From NCBI GenBank assembly GCA_008638375.1, contig VIRR01000564.1, forward strand, positions 1 through 64,000: DNA of 64,000 bases, in the 5' to 3' direction. A program made the translations under genes and the position numbers. Position 1 is the first letter of the stretch. Every line of letters begins with the position of its first letter. The stretch is from Nyssa sinensis. Lineage: Eukaryota > Streptophyta > Magnoliopsida > Cornales > Nyssaceae. The notes under the pieces are model-generated. The model was not told the DNA's origin. It saw only the letters and a list, made by a program, of their open reading frames with translations, and did no database searches. Shown one piece after another: positions 1-12,759 of this stretch.

Positions 1-1071
1 TGAAGAAAAGTAAGTTTCCCTTAAAAATTCCATTGATAAAGATATCTTTCTTCCAAATTCTTCTTTTTATTTTTCTTAATTTTAGATATTATTTTTTAGA
101 CGCTTTAAAGTTATAATTAATTAGTAAAAAATTAATTTAATCCACTAACTACCTCATAAAATTACATAAATAATCTCAAATTATTTTTCTAATTAGTTAA
201 CTCAATTAATTAAACCGGAATCATGAACTTAAGTAGATTAAACATATTCCTAAGATACTCTCTTAGATGAAAACTTTCACAATCGTCTTTGTAAAGTAAG
301 GACTATATTGAATCCAAACTTTATTTAGAATGGTTGAATTAAACACAATGATTCATACAAATACCCAAGTGTTCTATATAGATGCAAGGTATGTCATCTA
401 GAATCCAAAACTCTCAACTCTCAAAAAGAAAATCGCACATTATATGTATATATAGGTTAACCTAATCCTAGTTAGAATTGAATTAGGGTAACCAATAAGA
501 ATCCACGAATTTCAACATGCGTTCGAACGAACAAATGACTTGCGTTTGGACGCAACTCTGTTTGGACAAGCCTCAAGTTTTTTATATCTTTTCCTGTTTC
601 AAATTTTAGCACGAGTTTAAAACTACTAAATGTCAAATGAACATAATAAGACATACTTTTAGCTACTTTTCAGCGTATACTCAAAACTAAAAAGTGCCTA
701 ACCTGTTTTTAGTTAAACACAAATCCTGTGAAAACTCAAAACATTAAAAGACTAAGTGCATACACTTCTTACAAATGCACCTAACATGAATGAATGATGT
801 GCATGTGTGTTTATACCTTTTTTATTATAGATTTGAAGAATCTTGAAAGTAGTCCTGAAACTATGGAGAAATGCATCCTGTCTCCTATGGCGATGCCACT
901 AAATTGAGGAAAGATATTGAATGGAAGCACGGGAACAAGCAACGGATTACTTGCTAAAGGAATGCTTATCGAAGGGCATACCCCCTAATTAAGAAAAGGA
1001 AAGAGAATAAGAATTCTATAAATCCTCTTAGCCTATTCGGAAGTAATAAGTTGTTGTGAATATTGTTCATC
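1..1071. other. AT-rich intergenic DNA with a possible minus-strand LTR relic
   Basis: No gene is visible. The stretch at about 430-560 reads on the minus strand like the promoter part of an LTR: a TATATATA-type box follows a segment with repeated TTCGAACG and CGTTTGGACGC motifs. Similar motifs recur at 15350-15560 and 40560-40740, so they may belong to one dispersed family. I see no LTR ends or target duplication, so this is a weak call. Confidence 0.25.
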
Positions 1072-1195
1072 TTTAGACCTACATAGTTGTAATTCCAGTC
1101 CGGCTTGACCAAATCATCAAGAAAATGGTTGACTTTAGGCATACATAGTTATAATTCCAGTCAGGCTTGACCAAATCATCAAAAAAACGATTGAC
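1072..1195. repeat. Tandem duplication, 2 x about 62 bp
   Basis: Two adjacent copies share CATAGTT(G/A)TAATTCCAGTC followed by GGCTTGACCAAATCATCAA. The motif starts at 1081 and again at 1143. The copies differ at a few positions, so the duplication is not very recent. It lies in non-coding DNA. Confidence 0.75.
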
Positions 1196-1910
1196 TATCA
1201 TTGTAACGACAATAAGACTTAATCTAACTTAACAATTACAGACTTCATAAATAATTTTTGAATAAATTACCAACAAATAAACTTGAAGATGGAAATTTTA
1301 CAATATAATGAAATATAAACCTTTCTCACAATCTCCCCCTTCGTAATTTCATAAAAATAAACATAAAAATAAATTTTTACTATAATAAAACAATTATATT
1401 TTGCTAAAACAAAAAAATCAACTAAGAGATAATCCACCAAACTCAAAATTCGCAAAAGAAGATATTTATTATCTGTACAACACAACTAAACATGTATCAA
1501 GAACCATATGTCAAGTAAACCATTAAAAAGGCAATAATATATGAAGCAACATATATGTCAAAAATGCAAAGGGTTTAGATGCACCTAAGAATATGAAATA
1601 AAAAAAAAAACGTTTCTAATCCAATCAAGACCTAAAGACTACTACTGAGACTAATCATCTGATTTTGTCTCCTTAGTGAAGTCAACCTCATCATCATCAT
1701 CATGAGAACCAGGACATACTTACACTAGTGTCAACCTCTCCATATGTATTGTAGAATGAACTCTCTAGATCAAACTATGCTACTCTACAGAATCCCTCAA
1801 CTTGATTTTCGATATCATAAAGCTAATCATCAAGGGTAGTGAAATGATGATCCATGTACTGGCCTAAGGACCTCATCTCTACGAAGACCTCTGTAAATCC
1901 GCCAATCTGG

Positions 1911-2040
1911 TTTTTTTTTTTTTTTTAGCAAAAGAAATAAATTTTATTGATTTAAAAGAGGGTACAAGATATAAAACCCAAAATTCATAAATAAAAATAA
2001 AAAAAAAAAGCTAAGTGCAAGACGTATCAATGCTAACAAA
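1911..2040 (-). mobile_element. 3' tail of a truncated L1-type LINE
   Basis: A run of 16 T at 1911-1926 is followed by AT-rich sequence containing TTTTATTGATTTAAAAGAGG. Read on the minus strand this is a 3' untranslated tail ending in poly(A), as at the 3' ends of plant L1 elements. No coding remnant or target duplication was found next to it. Confidence 0.4.
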
Positions 2041-2440
2041 CTTCATCCCAACGAGGTTGGCACCGAACTTGAAGCCTATTATATGCTAGCACAAAGTGAA
2101 TGGAAAGATATCAATGACCTAACACCTATAGCAAGAATAAACAAGCCATACCAAAATATACCATACCAAGTACAAGCATCTTTAATATAACCACCAAACT
2201 CAAGATGAAAATCTAATCTGTAGGATTTATGTCATCAAACTAAAGGGATCTGATATCGACAATAGGGCACACGTAGAAGGACTAGCCTCGTCAATTACAG
2301 CAACAAGACTAGGAAAGGGTACTTGCTCATCCTTCATATCAAGTCTGTGCAACTGACCTCAGCTATATGTTATTATACTGCTAGTAATGGCTGTCATCTG
2401 TGTAAGTTCACTCATTGTGAGCTGAAAATCATAGTGGTTA

Positions 2441-3075
2441 TGTAACACCCCAACCCAATTTTATTGGGGTTGTTGTGGAATCAAAACAATACTAATTAAT
2501 AGTACAATATTGAATTTCGCCAAAAAGGGAATTTATACAATGTATCAAAAGTTATAATAACAGAAGATCTTTTTGAAGCTGTGAAACGTTATGTACAATA
2601 ATAATGAATTAAGGTTAGGAATATGGCCTAATTATATGCAGACTTAATCTAACCACGATTAATAGGGTTAAGTGATTTAATGCATCGACAACCGAATAAT
2701 ACCAACTATACATGTGTAGACAACGATAGTGTGCGAACATTACCTGCGTGTGGATTTGAATAATGTATGCAATGATATATGCATTGTTGTGCAGACAAGA
2801 TAAGGGGACAGTCAAAAGAGACCATCAGCCCACTAGTGTTTGGTGCATGTGAGTGAATAGTGTATATTACATAAACAGAAAATAAAAAGATATATATATA
2901 TATGTATATATATATATATGCGTACAAATCAATGAATTATTAAAAGTAAAGGCAAAAGAGAGAAAATGGGGTAAAGTATATATGAATATGTAGTCAAATG
3001 AATTATTAAAAGAAGCCCAAGGGAGACATAAGGTCCCAACGATGTACTTTATATTCCTCATGCCCAACTAAAATG

Positions 3076-3131
<56 letters not shown>

Positions 3132-3889
3132 GGAATGTTATTGTGTAATACATTGTTTAAAGCATGCTTTATGTGTAGATAAGATACGTTGTTGAGATTA
3201 CATCATGGCATAGTAGAATCAGAGCATATTGGCATAGTGTGATTCATTGGAACATGGTGTGAGTTGAGCACGTGGTGCTGTGCATTATGAGGGTGTAGAT
3301 CCTGTGGTGAAAAACTCAAAATCGGCCATTGGTACTCGCATGCTAGACGGAGTCCGGACCGTGAAGCGAGACATATTGAGGTACTTGCAGGCCTGCGGGG
3401 AAGGTCCGTAAAGCAAGACATGGGTGTGGCATAGAGTTACATGGGTGTGTCATGTATACTATTCATGTACCGCATTGATAATATTGGATGATATTTAGAT
3501 ATAAATGTACATTTGCACATACCATGCCTTAATTTTGTTTCTTGCATTAGCATTATATTATACCAGCAGTTGAGCTGACCCATTCGTGAGATACCATTTC
3601 AGATGACGCTCCGACTACATGAGATTCAGTGATGTTTTAGTAGAAGAAAGAACTTAGAGTGTTTTGGCCCTTGGGGCAAGTATTGATATTGTACAAGGGC
3701 ATAAGCCCTGAACTATGCATGTTTAATTTATATGTTGTGAAGCAATGGATAAGGTTTATGGAATTGTATCAGAACCTGAATGGAGTTGGTATTGGAATGC
3801 ATATGGTTGTCTTTTGTTCCTTTATTTTATTGTCTTTTAATTTCATTACACTCACCCCCGGGTTCGTGGAAATTCGGGGCATGATAACG
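2441..3889 (+). mobile_element. LTR of a Ty3/gypsy (Tekay/Del-like) retrotransposon
   Basis: The segment starts with TGTAACACCCCAACCC, a common start for LTRs of the Tekay/Del group. It ends just before a primer-binding site (3890-3901) matching plant initiator-Met tRNA. The right edge (GGGGCATGATAACG) is a decayed counterpart of the expected inverted terminus. Length is about 1.45 kb. It contains a (TA)n(GA)n microsatellite at 3076-3128. The left edge and primer site are strong; the exact right edge and the lineage are inferred. Confidence 0.7.
3076..3128. repeat. (TA)n(GA)n microsatellite
   Basis: About nine TA units are followed directly by about seventeen GA units, inside the LTR at 2441-3889. 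Confidence 0.95.
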
Positions 3890-3901
3890 TGGTATCAGAG
3901 C
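3890..3901 (+). other. Retrotransposon primer-binding site (initiator Met tRNA)
   Basis: The sequence TGGTATCAGAGC is complementary to the 3' end of plant initiator-Met tRNA, the usual primer of many plant LTR retrotransposons. It sits directly after the inferred right edge of the LTR, which fixes that LTR as a 5' LTR on the plus strand. Confidence 0.75.
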
Positions 3902-4878
3902 CTAGGTTCGAATACCTAGGGACAGTGGGAGAAGTTTAGACTTTCAGTTTAGTTGGGTGAGTTTGGGTAATATGTTTTATGTACGCGTGTTGTATTGGTG
4001 TGCACGAATATGCACTATACTTGATTTCCCAGTAGATAGGGAAGCATGTGAATTGTTTGATGTAGTGGTTGATTGAGATTAGAAATGCATGACCGTATAC
4101 TTTATGGGATAGGCCGTATGCCTAGTTATTTGTGATATAGGTTGTGCACTTAATTGTCTATATGGTAAGCTGTACACCTAGTTAATTATGCGATAAACCT
4201 ATGAACCTAGTTATCTATCTGGTTGACTGTTGTTTGTGGATACTGTATATGTATGCTAGGTTAGTAACCGACATTCATGGGTTATAGTACTATGACTATG
4301 ATATTTATACAGACTGGATTGGTCTCAAGTCTTACGTTACAGTTGATGGATGGCGCCCCATCAGCCAGTAACAAAAGAAGTTGTGATCCATGAAGGGTTA
4401 TTACCTAGTTATAAAAGTAAGAAATAATAAAAAACACATCAAAACCTTAAAATGTTAAAATAAGAATTGAGACAAGAGAAGAATTTTGTGTATAGACCGG
4501 ATAGTAGATACTTAGAGTATTTGTACTTAAGAATTTAGAGATATTCTTGTGTTAAACTCTTTTGTGGAGAGATGTATTATTTCGGATAGCATTCACTTAG
4601 AGTTGAATATTGGTAGACTAGTTGAACACTAGCATGATTTGACTATGCGTATATTGTATTGCTTAAATGAATTTTTCTTGCGAAAGGCTGTGTTAGAACT
4701 CGATGTTAGTTGTTTAGTGTAACCAACAAGTTGCGATGGAGTGGTTATTTACATTTTTGGTGAGCATAGACTGCTATAGGGGGAGAGAGATGGTGTGTAC
4801 TCCTAAGGGAGATGTTTTCTTTATTTCACGGGGTGTTTGTAAATCCTTCTAGGATGGACTTTCTTACGAGTTAAGAGG
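3902..4878 (+). other. Decayed internal region of the LTR element, no gag readable
   Basis: This follows the primer-binding site. It has stops in all frames and I recognise no gag or protease motif. It may be the untranslated leader of the element or later insertions. The small patch TGATGGATGGCGCCCCATCA (4344-4363) is a short palindrome. Confidence 0.4.
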
Positions 4879-4985
4879 GGTTAGACTCCCTTATAATGTT
4901 AAAAGAGGTTCCCGAAAGCTAAAGTGAGCACATGATGAACTAAGAATATTGGGAACCTCTTTTAACACTAGAAGGGAGTCCTAAA
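4879..4985. repeat. Imperfect inverted repeat, arms about 35 bp
   Basis: The left arm contains GTTAAAAGAGGTTCCC and AGACTCCCTT. The right arm contains GGGAACCTCTTTTAAC and AAGGGAGTCCT. The spacer is about 36 bp. The similarity weakens but may continue outward. It could be a small foldback element or the junction of two inverted retrotransposon pieces. Confidence 0.7.
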
Positions 4986-4999
4986 CAATAAAACTAAAT

Positions 5000-6372
5000 C
5001 CATAAGAGACTAAGAACACTCAGTAAACAAAGATTAAGTCGAGTATTATACTGATATAGTATCGATGTATTTTGACCCATGCTTTAAGAATACCGAGACA
5101 TATCAAATAGACGAATAAAGGAATGACCGTAAACACTGGACCACATGTGAGTAACCCTAAACCTTGAAGTAGAGACATTTTCATGAAATGCAGTTCCTTA
5201 TAGTTTTATAACTACATGCTGTTCTTTACAGCTTTATAACATACTTTAGACTACTATGATAAATGTTTTAACTGCATGACTATTTATAAAATACTAAAAT
5301 AAATGGTTGAAATTCATGCTTTTGAGTAGCATCTCTTAATTATTTCATAACATGGATAGCCTAAAGAATATTTTGCAACCATGTTTCAGTTTTTATGTGT
5401 CTTACGACACTCTGCCAGGGGGTTAAGAACCGGTAGACTTCTAGTAAGTCATCATAAACACAACTCGCTGAAAGTCTAGAACAGGACTAGAACAGCAGGC
5501 TATATAAGCCCAAAGCTCTAAATTACATAGAGGTCGTCAATGTGACATTTACAGTCCTAAGGACTGAGCTTATGAGATATATGGTACAAAAATGTTTTCA
5601 TAGTTTTAGTTTATAGGTCACCATGTGACAACTCAAGGTCCCAAAGGACAACAATTTTAAGAAGTGTGGTACATTTTATTTGCTCACATGTATAAGATTT
5701 TATGATATCATGTTTAACTTGCAACACTATCTGGCATAAACTCTTGCATGATTTCTAGTATATATCTTGCAACTCCTAATTATATGTATATGTTTTAAGA
5801 ATGCCAGTAACTTCCAATACAGATCTTTTCTATTGCAATCCATGAAACTTTACAAAGAGGGATTTTCTCAAAAATTCATGACAAGAGACCGGTGTTACTC
5901 ACAAGTTTTTCAATAAAGCTCACAAGGTTTAATCTTGTGTATTTCAAGGATTACCATGAGGTTTTCAAACCCAACTGCTATTAATCATGATGAATAAAAG
6001 CGCTGGCGAAAAAAGAATTTGTATCCCAACCACGGAGGTGACAACCTAAGACCATAGACGTTAAAATTATGTTACAGGAAATGATAGTGAACGATATTCA
6101 TCAATGATGTAATAATTAAAGGTTATGTTATTACAACTCTTATGTATAGTTTATTATGCTCTACTAAGTATGACTGCATTCAAACAAAAATTTTAACAAG
6201 TGAGAATTCCGCTGCACGGTTTTATAAAAAAAAATGCATTCTACTTGAAAATGATGAAAAGGCCTTTGGTTAGACACGTCATCAATATGCTATTAAAAGT
6301 TAGTGTATTGGCGAAGTGCCTAACTGCCCAGTCATTATCTATAATCTGCATAGGGTGGGTTTTGGGGTGTGA
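5000..6372 (-). mobile_element. Possible minus-strand gypsy LTR relic
   Basis: Near 6345-6372 the plus strand reads GGGTTTTGGGGTGTGATAGG. On the minus strand this resembles the TGTAACACCCC start of the LTR at 2441. If so, an LTR in opposite orientation runs left from about 6372. No primer site or second end is readable, and no ORF is convincing. The stretch is otherwise AT-rich non-coding DNA. Confidence 0.3.
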
Positions 6373-7899
6373 TAGGTTGCCAATAATCCTAATCAAAAAA
6401 ATGGGAAAACCAAAGCTAACCTGAAATTAGTTTAACATGGACGATGTCGAACATAAGTGGACAGATGCGGGTGGGTAAGTCATTGACTATGCCTATTTTG
6501 AGAATAAACCTTTAGCCATGCGGACTTGCCATGTCATTGACCACATCATCCAACAAAAGAAATAGGTGACACAAACTGGTAGATGTAGCAGCATTCAAAA
6601 TTAATTGTCTTTAAATACAATTTGAAACAAAATAGTAGACCTATAAGTTGTTGTAATTAGTGCTTAAAGTGTGGGTATTCAAATCCAAACACCTTTAAGC
6701 TTCCTAGATATGAGTAAACCACTTGAAGTCCTTAGCTTTGTCCCACAAAGGAAAGTTAGTAAAACTAGAGTAATCTTTCTTTCTTTCTTTCTTTTTCCTT
6801 TTTCTTTTTCTTCATCTCTACTCCTTTAATAAAATCTTGTTTACTCAAAAAGTAAAAAACTTTAGAAAGAACCTATCAAAAATCTTACCCAAACACTTTA
6901 TTATCACTTCTAACATTATAATCACTTTTAAAAATATTCATCCAAACACCAAACTACTTCTTTAAGAAATACTTCTTACAAGCCTGCTTCTCATTGAACA
7001 ACTTTTCTATTAGTTTAAGCAAACTCAAATGGGAAATTAAGCATATTTCTTGGAGAAATTAAAGAAAGAAATTTATCTCTCTTAATAACTATGATGTATT
7101 ATATTGCATAATGAATATTTTAATTGGTTAGAGTATTATACTATGATTATGGGCACTATTCCAAGGAAATTATGATTACACAATACATATAACTGTTTGC
7201 ATCACAAGATTAAAATAAATATAGAAGAAAATAAAAAGATAATATATTGTGGTACAGAAATTGTGATTATACAATACATAAAACTATTTGCATCACAAGA
7301 TTGAAATAAATATAAAAGAAAATAAAAAGATAATATATTATGGTACCATAAAGTGGATTTATCTCCAGCATATCTATCAAAGTTGTATTTAAGTTTGAAT
7401 TAATACGCCAAATAAAACTACACAATTAGAATCCATCAAGTTAAAAGGATAAAAGTATTTGCAACTATAAATACGTACTTACTTGAATTAGAATGAAAAT
7501 ACATGTAAAATGATAGAGACACTCTTTAGTTCCATTTGCTTGCCCTTAACTTCAAGACGAGTTGATATTTTTATTACCTCAAAACACCAATAAATTCTTA
7601 TAGAGTATTATATGAATGAAATAACTAAATATCTAGGACATTTCATAGACCTTTATTTTGAGAAAAAGCTATTGTATTAATCACAAATGTACGAAGAAAC
7701 ACCATAGCACCTCACAAAACTAGGCCAACAAAAAAGACCTACAAAAACGTAACAAGAAGCAATTAAGGACCTAGGATGATTAGCTACATGGTCAGTAGAG
7801 TTGGGTGAATTTGATATACATTTTTGCCAAAACAACTACTAAGGCTACCTAATAGATTTTATTAGAGAATCTCCAAAACCCCCTTAGGTGCTCTACCCA
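6373..7899. other. Non-coding AT-rich stretch
   Basis: No gene or element end is recognised. It holds a short (TTTC)n run near 6776-6792 and a tandem duplication at 7168-7346. The last part may already belong to the gypsy relic that follows. Confidence 0.5.
7168..7346. repeat. Tandem duplication, 2 x about 88 bp
   Basis: Two copies share ATTTGCATCACAAGATT or GTTTGCATCACAAGATT, then AAATAAATATA(G/A)AAGAAAAT and GATAATATATT. The copies differ at a small number of bases. Each ends in a GGTAC motif. Confidence 0.8.
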
Positions 7900-9620
7900 A
7901 ATGCTCATATCTTATCAATGTCAAATGAGATGGACTAGTTCTAGATACTCCATATGAATGGGTCTTCAAAAAATAAAAGATCTTGAGTTGGGAACCCTTC
8001 AAACACCAAATGACATTTGCCTAGAAAAAGTAGCCAATTTTGTCTTCAGAGTCTCAAACAATAAAGTAGAATCTGAGAAGTATTAGTTATTTGATTAAAA
8101 ATAAAAAAACTATGTGGAGCAGATAGGCTAAAAATTTACCGTGAATCCCAACTCGTGGTGAATCAAGTCCTAAGACAATATATAGTTTGAAATAACTACA
8201 GGATGAATCAATATTCCAAAGACATTTGTCAGCTATAATCCAGTTTCCAAGAACATAGTATTGAAAAGTTGGATAGATCACAAAATAACAAAGCTCATGC
8301 ACTTGATAATTTAGTTGTTGCGATGCACATCAGTTTGGAGTCTTTTATAAGGGTTAATTTCCAAGAAAAAACTAGCAGTAAGTAGCACAATGTATCACTC
8401 CAGATATTACTAGTAGATCAAGTATTGATTTGGACAATGGGACTCTTCCCTAAGATAAGATCCAAGCTAGAAAGACTAAACTCATATTATCTCGATATGT
8501 CCTAATAGATATAAAGCTATATAGATAGTCATTTAGCTAGCCTTTGCTTTTCTATCTCAGACCGGACGAGGCCTATTATGTCCATAGGGAAATTCATGAA
8601 GGAATAAATGGCAATCACTTAGTTGGAAGATCCTTAGCTCATAGAGCTCTAACTCAAGGCTATTTTTGGCCTTACATGTAGAAAATGCCAAAGAATTTGT
8701 GAGGGATTGTGATAAATGACATAGATTTTCTCCCTACCAACATTGATCTCTACATGAGTTGGTGTTGATCTTGAGTCCTTAGCCATTTGTGCAATGAAAA
8801 ATGGATATCGTAGGTCCTTTACCAAGAATAGTTCATAATAGGAAGTTCTTTCTTATGCCAATTGACTATTTCACCAAATGGGTAGAAGTAGAGTTATTGG
8901 CTAAGATTACAGAATTAGAAGTCAATAGTTTCACTTGGAAAAATAGTATTGGCCAATTTGGAATATTTAGGGTATTAATAACAGATAATGAGACATAGTT
9001 CCAAGGAAAAATATTTGAGGACTTTTGTTCATCCCTGCACATGAGTTACCATTTTTTCTCTCAAAATCACCCTCAAGAAAATAGGCAGATTAAGGTCATA
9101 ATAGGACAATCTTAATTACAAGCTTTGAAGAAAATACTAAAAAAGTCCAAAGAAAAATGGGTGGATGAACTCCAAGGAGTTTTATTTTCTTACCAAACTA
9201 CCAAAAAGAATCTAATAAGGGAATCCCTTTTTACCCTCGCATTTAGAACTAAGGAAATTATTCCAACGATTATCGGTCTCCCTTCTGCCCGAACTCAAAT
9301 ATTCAAAAAGCAAAACAAGGCACAATTGAGGGAGAAAGTTTAGGTTAGAATGATAGCTTACCAATAGAGAATGTCAAAATAATACAACAAAGATATGAAA
9401 TTCAGATTCTTCTAGGTTAGATATTTCGTACTCAAAAGATTATTTCCAAACACAAAAGAGATTGGCTTAGGGAAAGTTTCACCAAACTAAGAAAGACCAT
9501 ATAAAATTGTAAAAATAATCCAATGTACCACCTATTGGTTAGACGATTTATCCAGAAAACAAGTACCCAAACATTGGAATGTAGAAAATTTAGGAATATA
9601 TTCAATTAAAGTTTCATTCT
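7900..9620 (+). pseudogene. Ty3/gypsy pol relic (RNase H, integrase)
   Basis: Broken reading frames keep the order of a gypsy pol 3' half. RNase H: NNKVE near 8057, then SQLVVNQV near 8150 and NNKAHALDNL near 8285. Integrase front: RPDEAYYVHREIHEGINGNH near 8560. Integrase core: MDIVGPLPRI at 8801 (first Asp), VLITDNET near 8980 (second Asp), then HPQENRQIK near 9070 (Glu). The C-terminal end reads WNVENLGIYS near 9575. Many stops and frameshifts make it non-functional. The family normally copies and integrates the element DNA. The element strand is plus. Reverse transcriptase is not readable upstream. Lineage is inferred as Tat/Athila-like from the wording of the integrase and the antisense ORF that follows. 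Confidence 0.85.
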
Positions 9621-10639
9621 AACCATATCAGTTGATTCTTGTTATAAGTTGAACATTAATGAAATGCAAAGAAGACACTTCAAAAGCTAAAGATCATAGG
9701 TATCCAGAGCCTAAGTGTAACAACTTGATCTAAAGATCTGGTAAATTTGTGTAAGTGTCACATATAATCTAAACTAATAAATCTAAGTTAAACACTCGAT
9801 ATCATAATTTAGATATGAGTAGGCTAACAATCCTATGCTAAGTGTTGGATGTTAAAACCTTGTACATCCAAATATCTAAAGTTTCAATGAACAAAGGTGT
9901 CACAATTAAATTCTGATTCAAAAAAATCTCAAATTGATCACTCAATTGTCACAGATTGGAACGCTCAACCAAAAATCTTGCAAACTCTTGCAAGTGTCAT
10001 GGTTAAGAAGAACTCTAGACCAAAAATCTTGAGTTGAATAAGCTGAGTGTCACAATGTAAACCTTATCGACCCAAAAGTCCCATACTAGGCATTAGGAAA
10101 CACTAGTTGGAACCAAGCCAAAAGTTTTGAACTTTAGAGTGAATAAGTCATAAGTTCAAAATATATTTTATTGAGGTTGGCCTAATGGCTTTCTTCTAAA
10201 AAACTCTTAAGTATCTCAAGTTGAATTTCAAATTGTTGATTTAGATATTTTTCACATATACGCAATTAGCATAAAATACGTTAAGTCATTGACTTCAATA
10301 GGTAAATAAAGTGAAAATACACGAGGAAAATGAGTTTTCATTAATTAAGAAATATCAATACATTTTAGAAAATCAAAGCTTTTTGACTTAGGTGTTGTGG
10401 TTCGGTCTCATGTCTTATTTGAATTTATATCTTAATGGAAGAGTATTCCACTAGTCCTTCTTAAAAATTTTGTTAAGATTTTCAAGAAAGGATTTTTAAG
10501 TATTACTCATATCTACTATAAAAAAAACTTACAAATCACTGATATTAGTAAACAAATGAGAGAAAAAGCACCCATGATTTGAAAAAATTTATATCTCATT
10601 AAGCAAATTTTAAAGTCTAGAGATTCGATTACAAAAAAA
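9621..10639 (+). other. Post-pol non-coding part of the gypsy element
   Basis: This lies between the end of pol and an antisense ORF relic. It contains several spaced copies of GTGTCACA(A/T) (near 9750, 9895, 10046), which may be remains of a short tandem array. No ORF is convincing. Confidence 0.4.
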
Positions 10640-11235
10640 TAAGTATGTCAAGCTTTGACATCAACAAGGTTAGCATTAGTCAAGTTAGTTTCAAAAGAAA
10701 GAGTGTTAGCTCCCACCTCAGTAGCCTAGACCTCAGGTTTAACCTCTTCCTCTTTTAGCATGGAGATGTCAAAAGATGGGTTGATATCTTGGATCTTCTT
10801 AATGATATAAACTTTTTCAGCCTCAGACCCTTGATCAATTTTCTCCTGACCCATCCCCATAATTTCCTCCTAGTTCTCTTTCTAAAACCAAGTCTCAAAT
10901 TATACCTTTGCAATCTAAACAACAAGAAAAACACTATTCAAATATCGATGTTTTATGACCTAAATCTCCTCGTTTACCTTTTAGAAATCCAGCTTGTAAG
11001 TGGCTAGATCCCTATCTATTTTATTCAAACAAGCCTTAGTGGAAACTAGTTTGGACTCCAGAATAAAGGCCAGGTTCACGGCCTGTTGCCACCTTGATCT
11101 GAAGTCGTTAGATATTGACCTCTTTATAGTCACACTAGTATAAGTGACCTTTAGCTATTTTTGGAGCTTATTGGTCTTTTTTGAATCATTAGAAACATCC
11201 AATAATTGTAGTTAGATTTGTTTCTCTTATTTTCC
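10640..11235 (-). pseudogene. Antisense ORF relic of gypsy element, C-terminal part
   Basis: Read on the minus strand, one frame with few stops gives LLDVSNDSKKTNKLQK, then RSRWQQAVNLAFILESKL, TKACLNKIDRDLATYK and KVNEEI. This looks like the charged, coiled-coil C-terminus of the 'putative gypsy type transposon' proteins common in plant genomes. Its N-terminal part seems to lie at 12760-14010, with an LTR inserted between. Several in-frame stops show it is dead. Some plant Tat-lineage gypsy elements carry such an extra ORF in antisense between pol and the 3' LTR; assignment here is by reading, not by search. Confidence 0.5.
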
Positions 11236-11249
11236 TAAAGGTTTTCAAC

Positions 11250-12550
11250 CAATGGCATCTTAGTAATTTTGATGATAACAAAGAATTGACTATGTGGACT
11301 AATGTTTTATCTAGTGATAATACAAATAGATCATCTAGGTTAAAGAGAATGACTGACTAAGAAATGTCAAGTCCATCAAATTAAGGAATCCACTTAAAGT
11401 ACAAGATTTAAAGCCAAAATTCAAGCAAGTGGAATTCACTCATGATCATCTAAGCAAATGGACACACTGAAAGCCCAAGGAATCAGACAAGTCAAGAGAA
11501 GACTTTAGTTTTCTGTATTTTGGATTTTTGAGTGAATTAGGTTTAGATTGATTATAATCATAAACTCTAAATATTTAAATGATCAACTAGAACCAATCAT
11601 AAAATGATTTTTTAAAACACTACATTAATATACTTTAGGTTTTGAAAGATCAAAATGTTTGAAAAAATAGACACTCGTGAAAATAGGCAAATAACCTTAA
11701 ACTGCCAAAACCAATCAAGTGGTTCCAAAAACCAATCGACTGATTCTTATGCCTAATTTTTTACACTATCAAAACAATTCGGCTGGGTGAAAATTTTATT
11801 TACAATTTGAACTCATTATCCAAACCAATCAACCAACTTGTATATCCATTCAACTAAATCTCAAAAAGAAAATAGTGTACTAAAAAATTAATTGATTGAT
11901 TCAAAGGACCAGTCGACTGAGTGTTCTTGAACAAATAAATCATAACTCTTTAAACAAATCGGTTGAGCTGATTAGTCAACCGAATATTCATCTAGGCGAC
12001 TGATTGATGAAACAAGTCGACTGATTCTATCGATCTGGCAATTAAAAGTTTCAAATTTTGAACAGATCAAAAAGGAAGGAGTGGCTATATTTTGAATCCA
12101 ACTGACATATTTTTCAGAAGCCTATAAATAGAGGTTTATTACAGCATTTCTTGCTATCAACTTACATGGTTTAACTTCTACATCTCTCATCTATCTTTAG
12201 ATCTCATTTATTGCAAAACTTAGATCTGAAAGTTCTACTCATTTTAAATACTCAAAGCTTACACTTGATCAATCTTTAGTAAGTGAGCATTCATTGCACC
12301 AATCAACTCTTAAAGTGAGTATTTATTGGTAACAACTTTGTAACTTCTCATTGTGGTGACATTTGTGGATAGGTGTTACCCTTGTGATGCAAAAGGGGAT
12401 AATTTGATAGGCAAAAGGTTTAGGAGCTCTTATTATAAAGGTTTGACCTTCACCTACGAAAGAGATCAAGATAATAGAAAAACTCAAGTTGAGGTACTTG
12501 AGTCAATGACATAAGAATTTTTTCAAACCTAATAAAATCTGTTGTGTTTG

Positions 12551-12605
<55 letters not shown>

Positions 12606-12730
12606 CACTCTTTTACATATTTTATGCTTAATTTCATTCATATTTAAAGTTTGTAAAAGTTTTCAAAATACCTTATTTACCCCTCCCCCCCCCCCACACC
12701 CCTTTAGGGTTTATATCTAGGCAACATCTC
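11250..12730 (+). mobile_element. Probable solo LTR, copia SIRE/Maximus-like
   Basis: Near the left end the sequence has TTTTGATGATAACAAAG, frequent near the start of SIRE/Maximus LTRs. A run of CGACTGATT and AACCAATC motifs follows, then a clear promoter TATA box CCTATAAATAGAGG at 12121-12134, and near the right end a C-rich CACCCC tract (12680-12705). Length about 1.5 kb suits such an LTR. It interrupts the antisense ORF. I could not settle the exact ends or a 5-bp target duplication. Confidence 0.45.
12555..12605. repeat. (CT)n(AT)n microsatellite
   Basis: About 17 CT units run directly into about 8 AT units. Confidence 0.95.
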
Positions 12731-12759
12731 TAGATCAATATATTTGTATTTAACATGCC

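Noticed and set aside
3897..3920. Possible tRNA from GGTTCGAATACC
   Set aside because: The motif is just after a retrotransposon primer-binding site and no cloverleaf can be formed around it.
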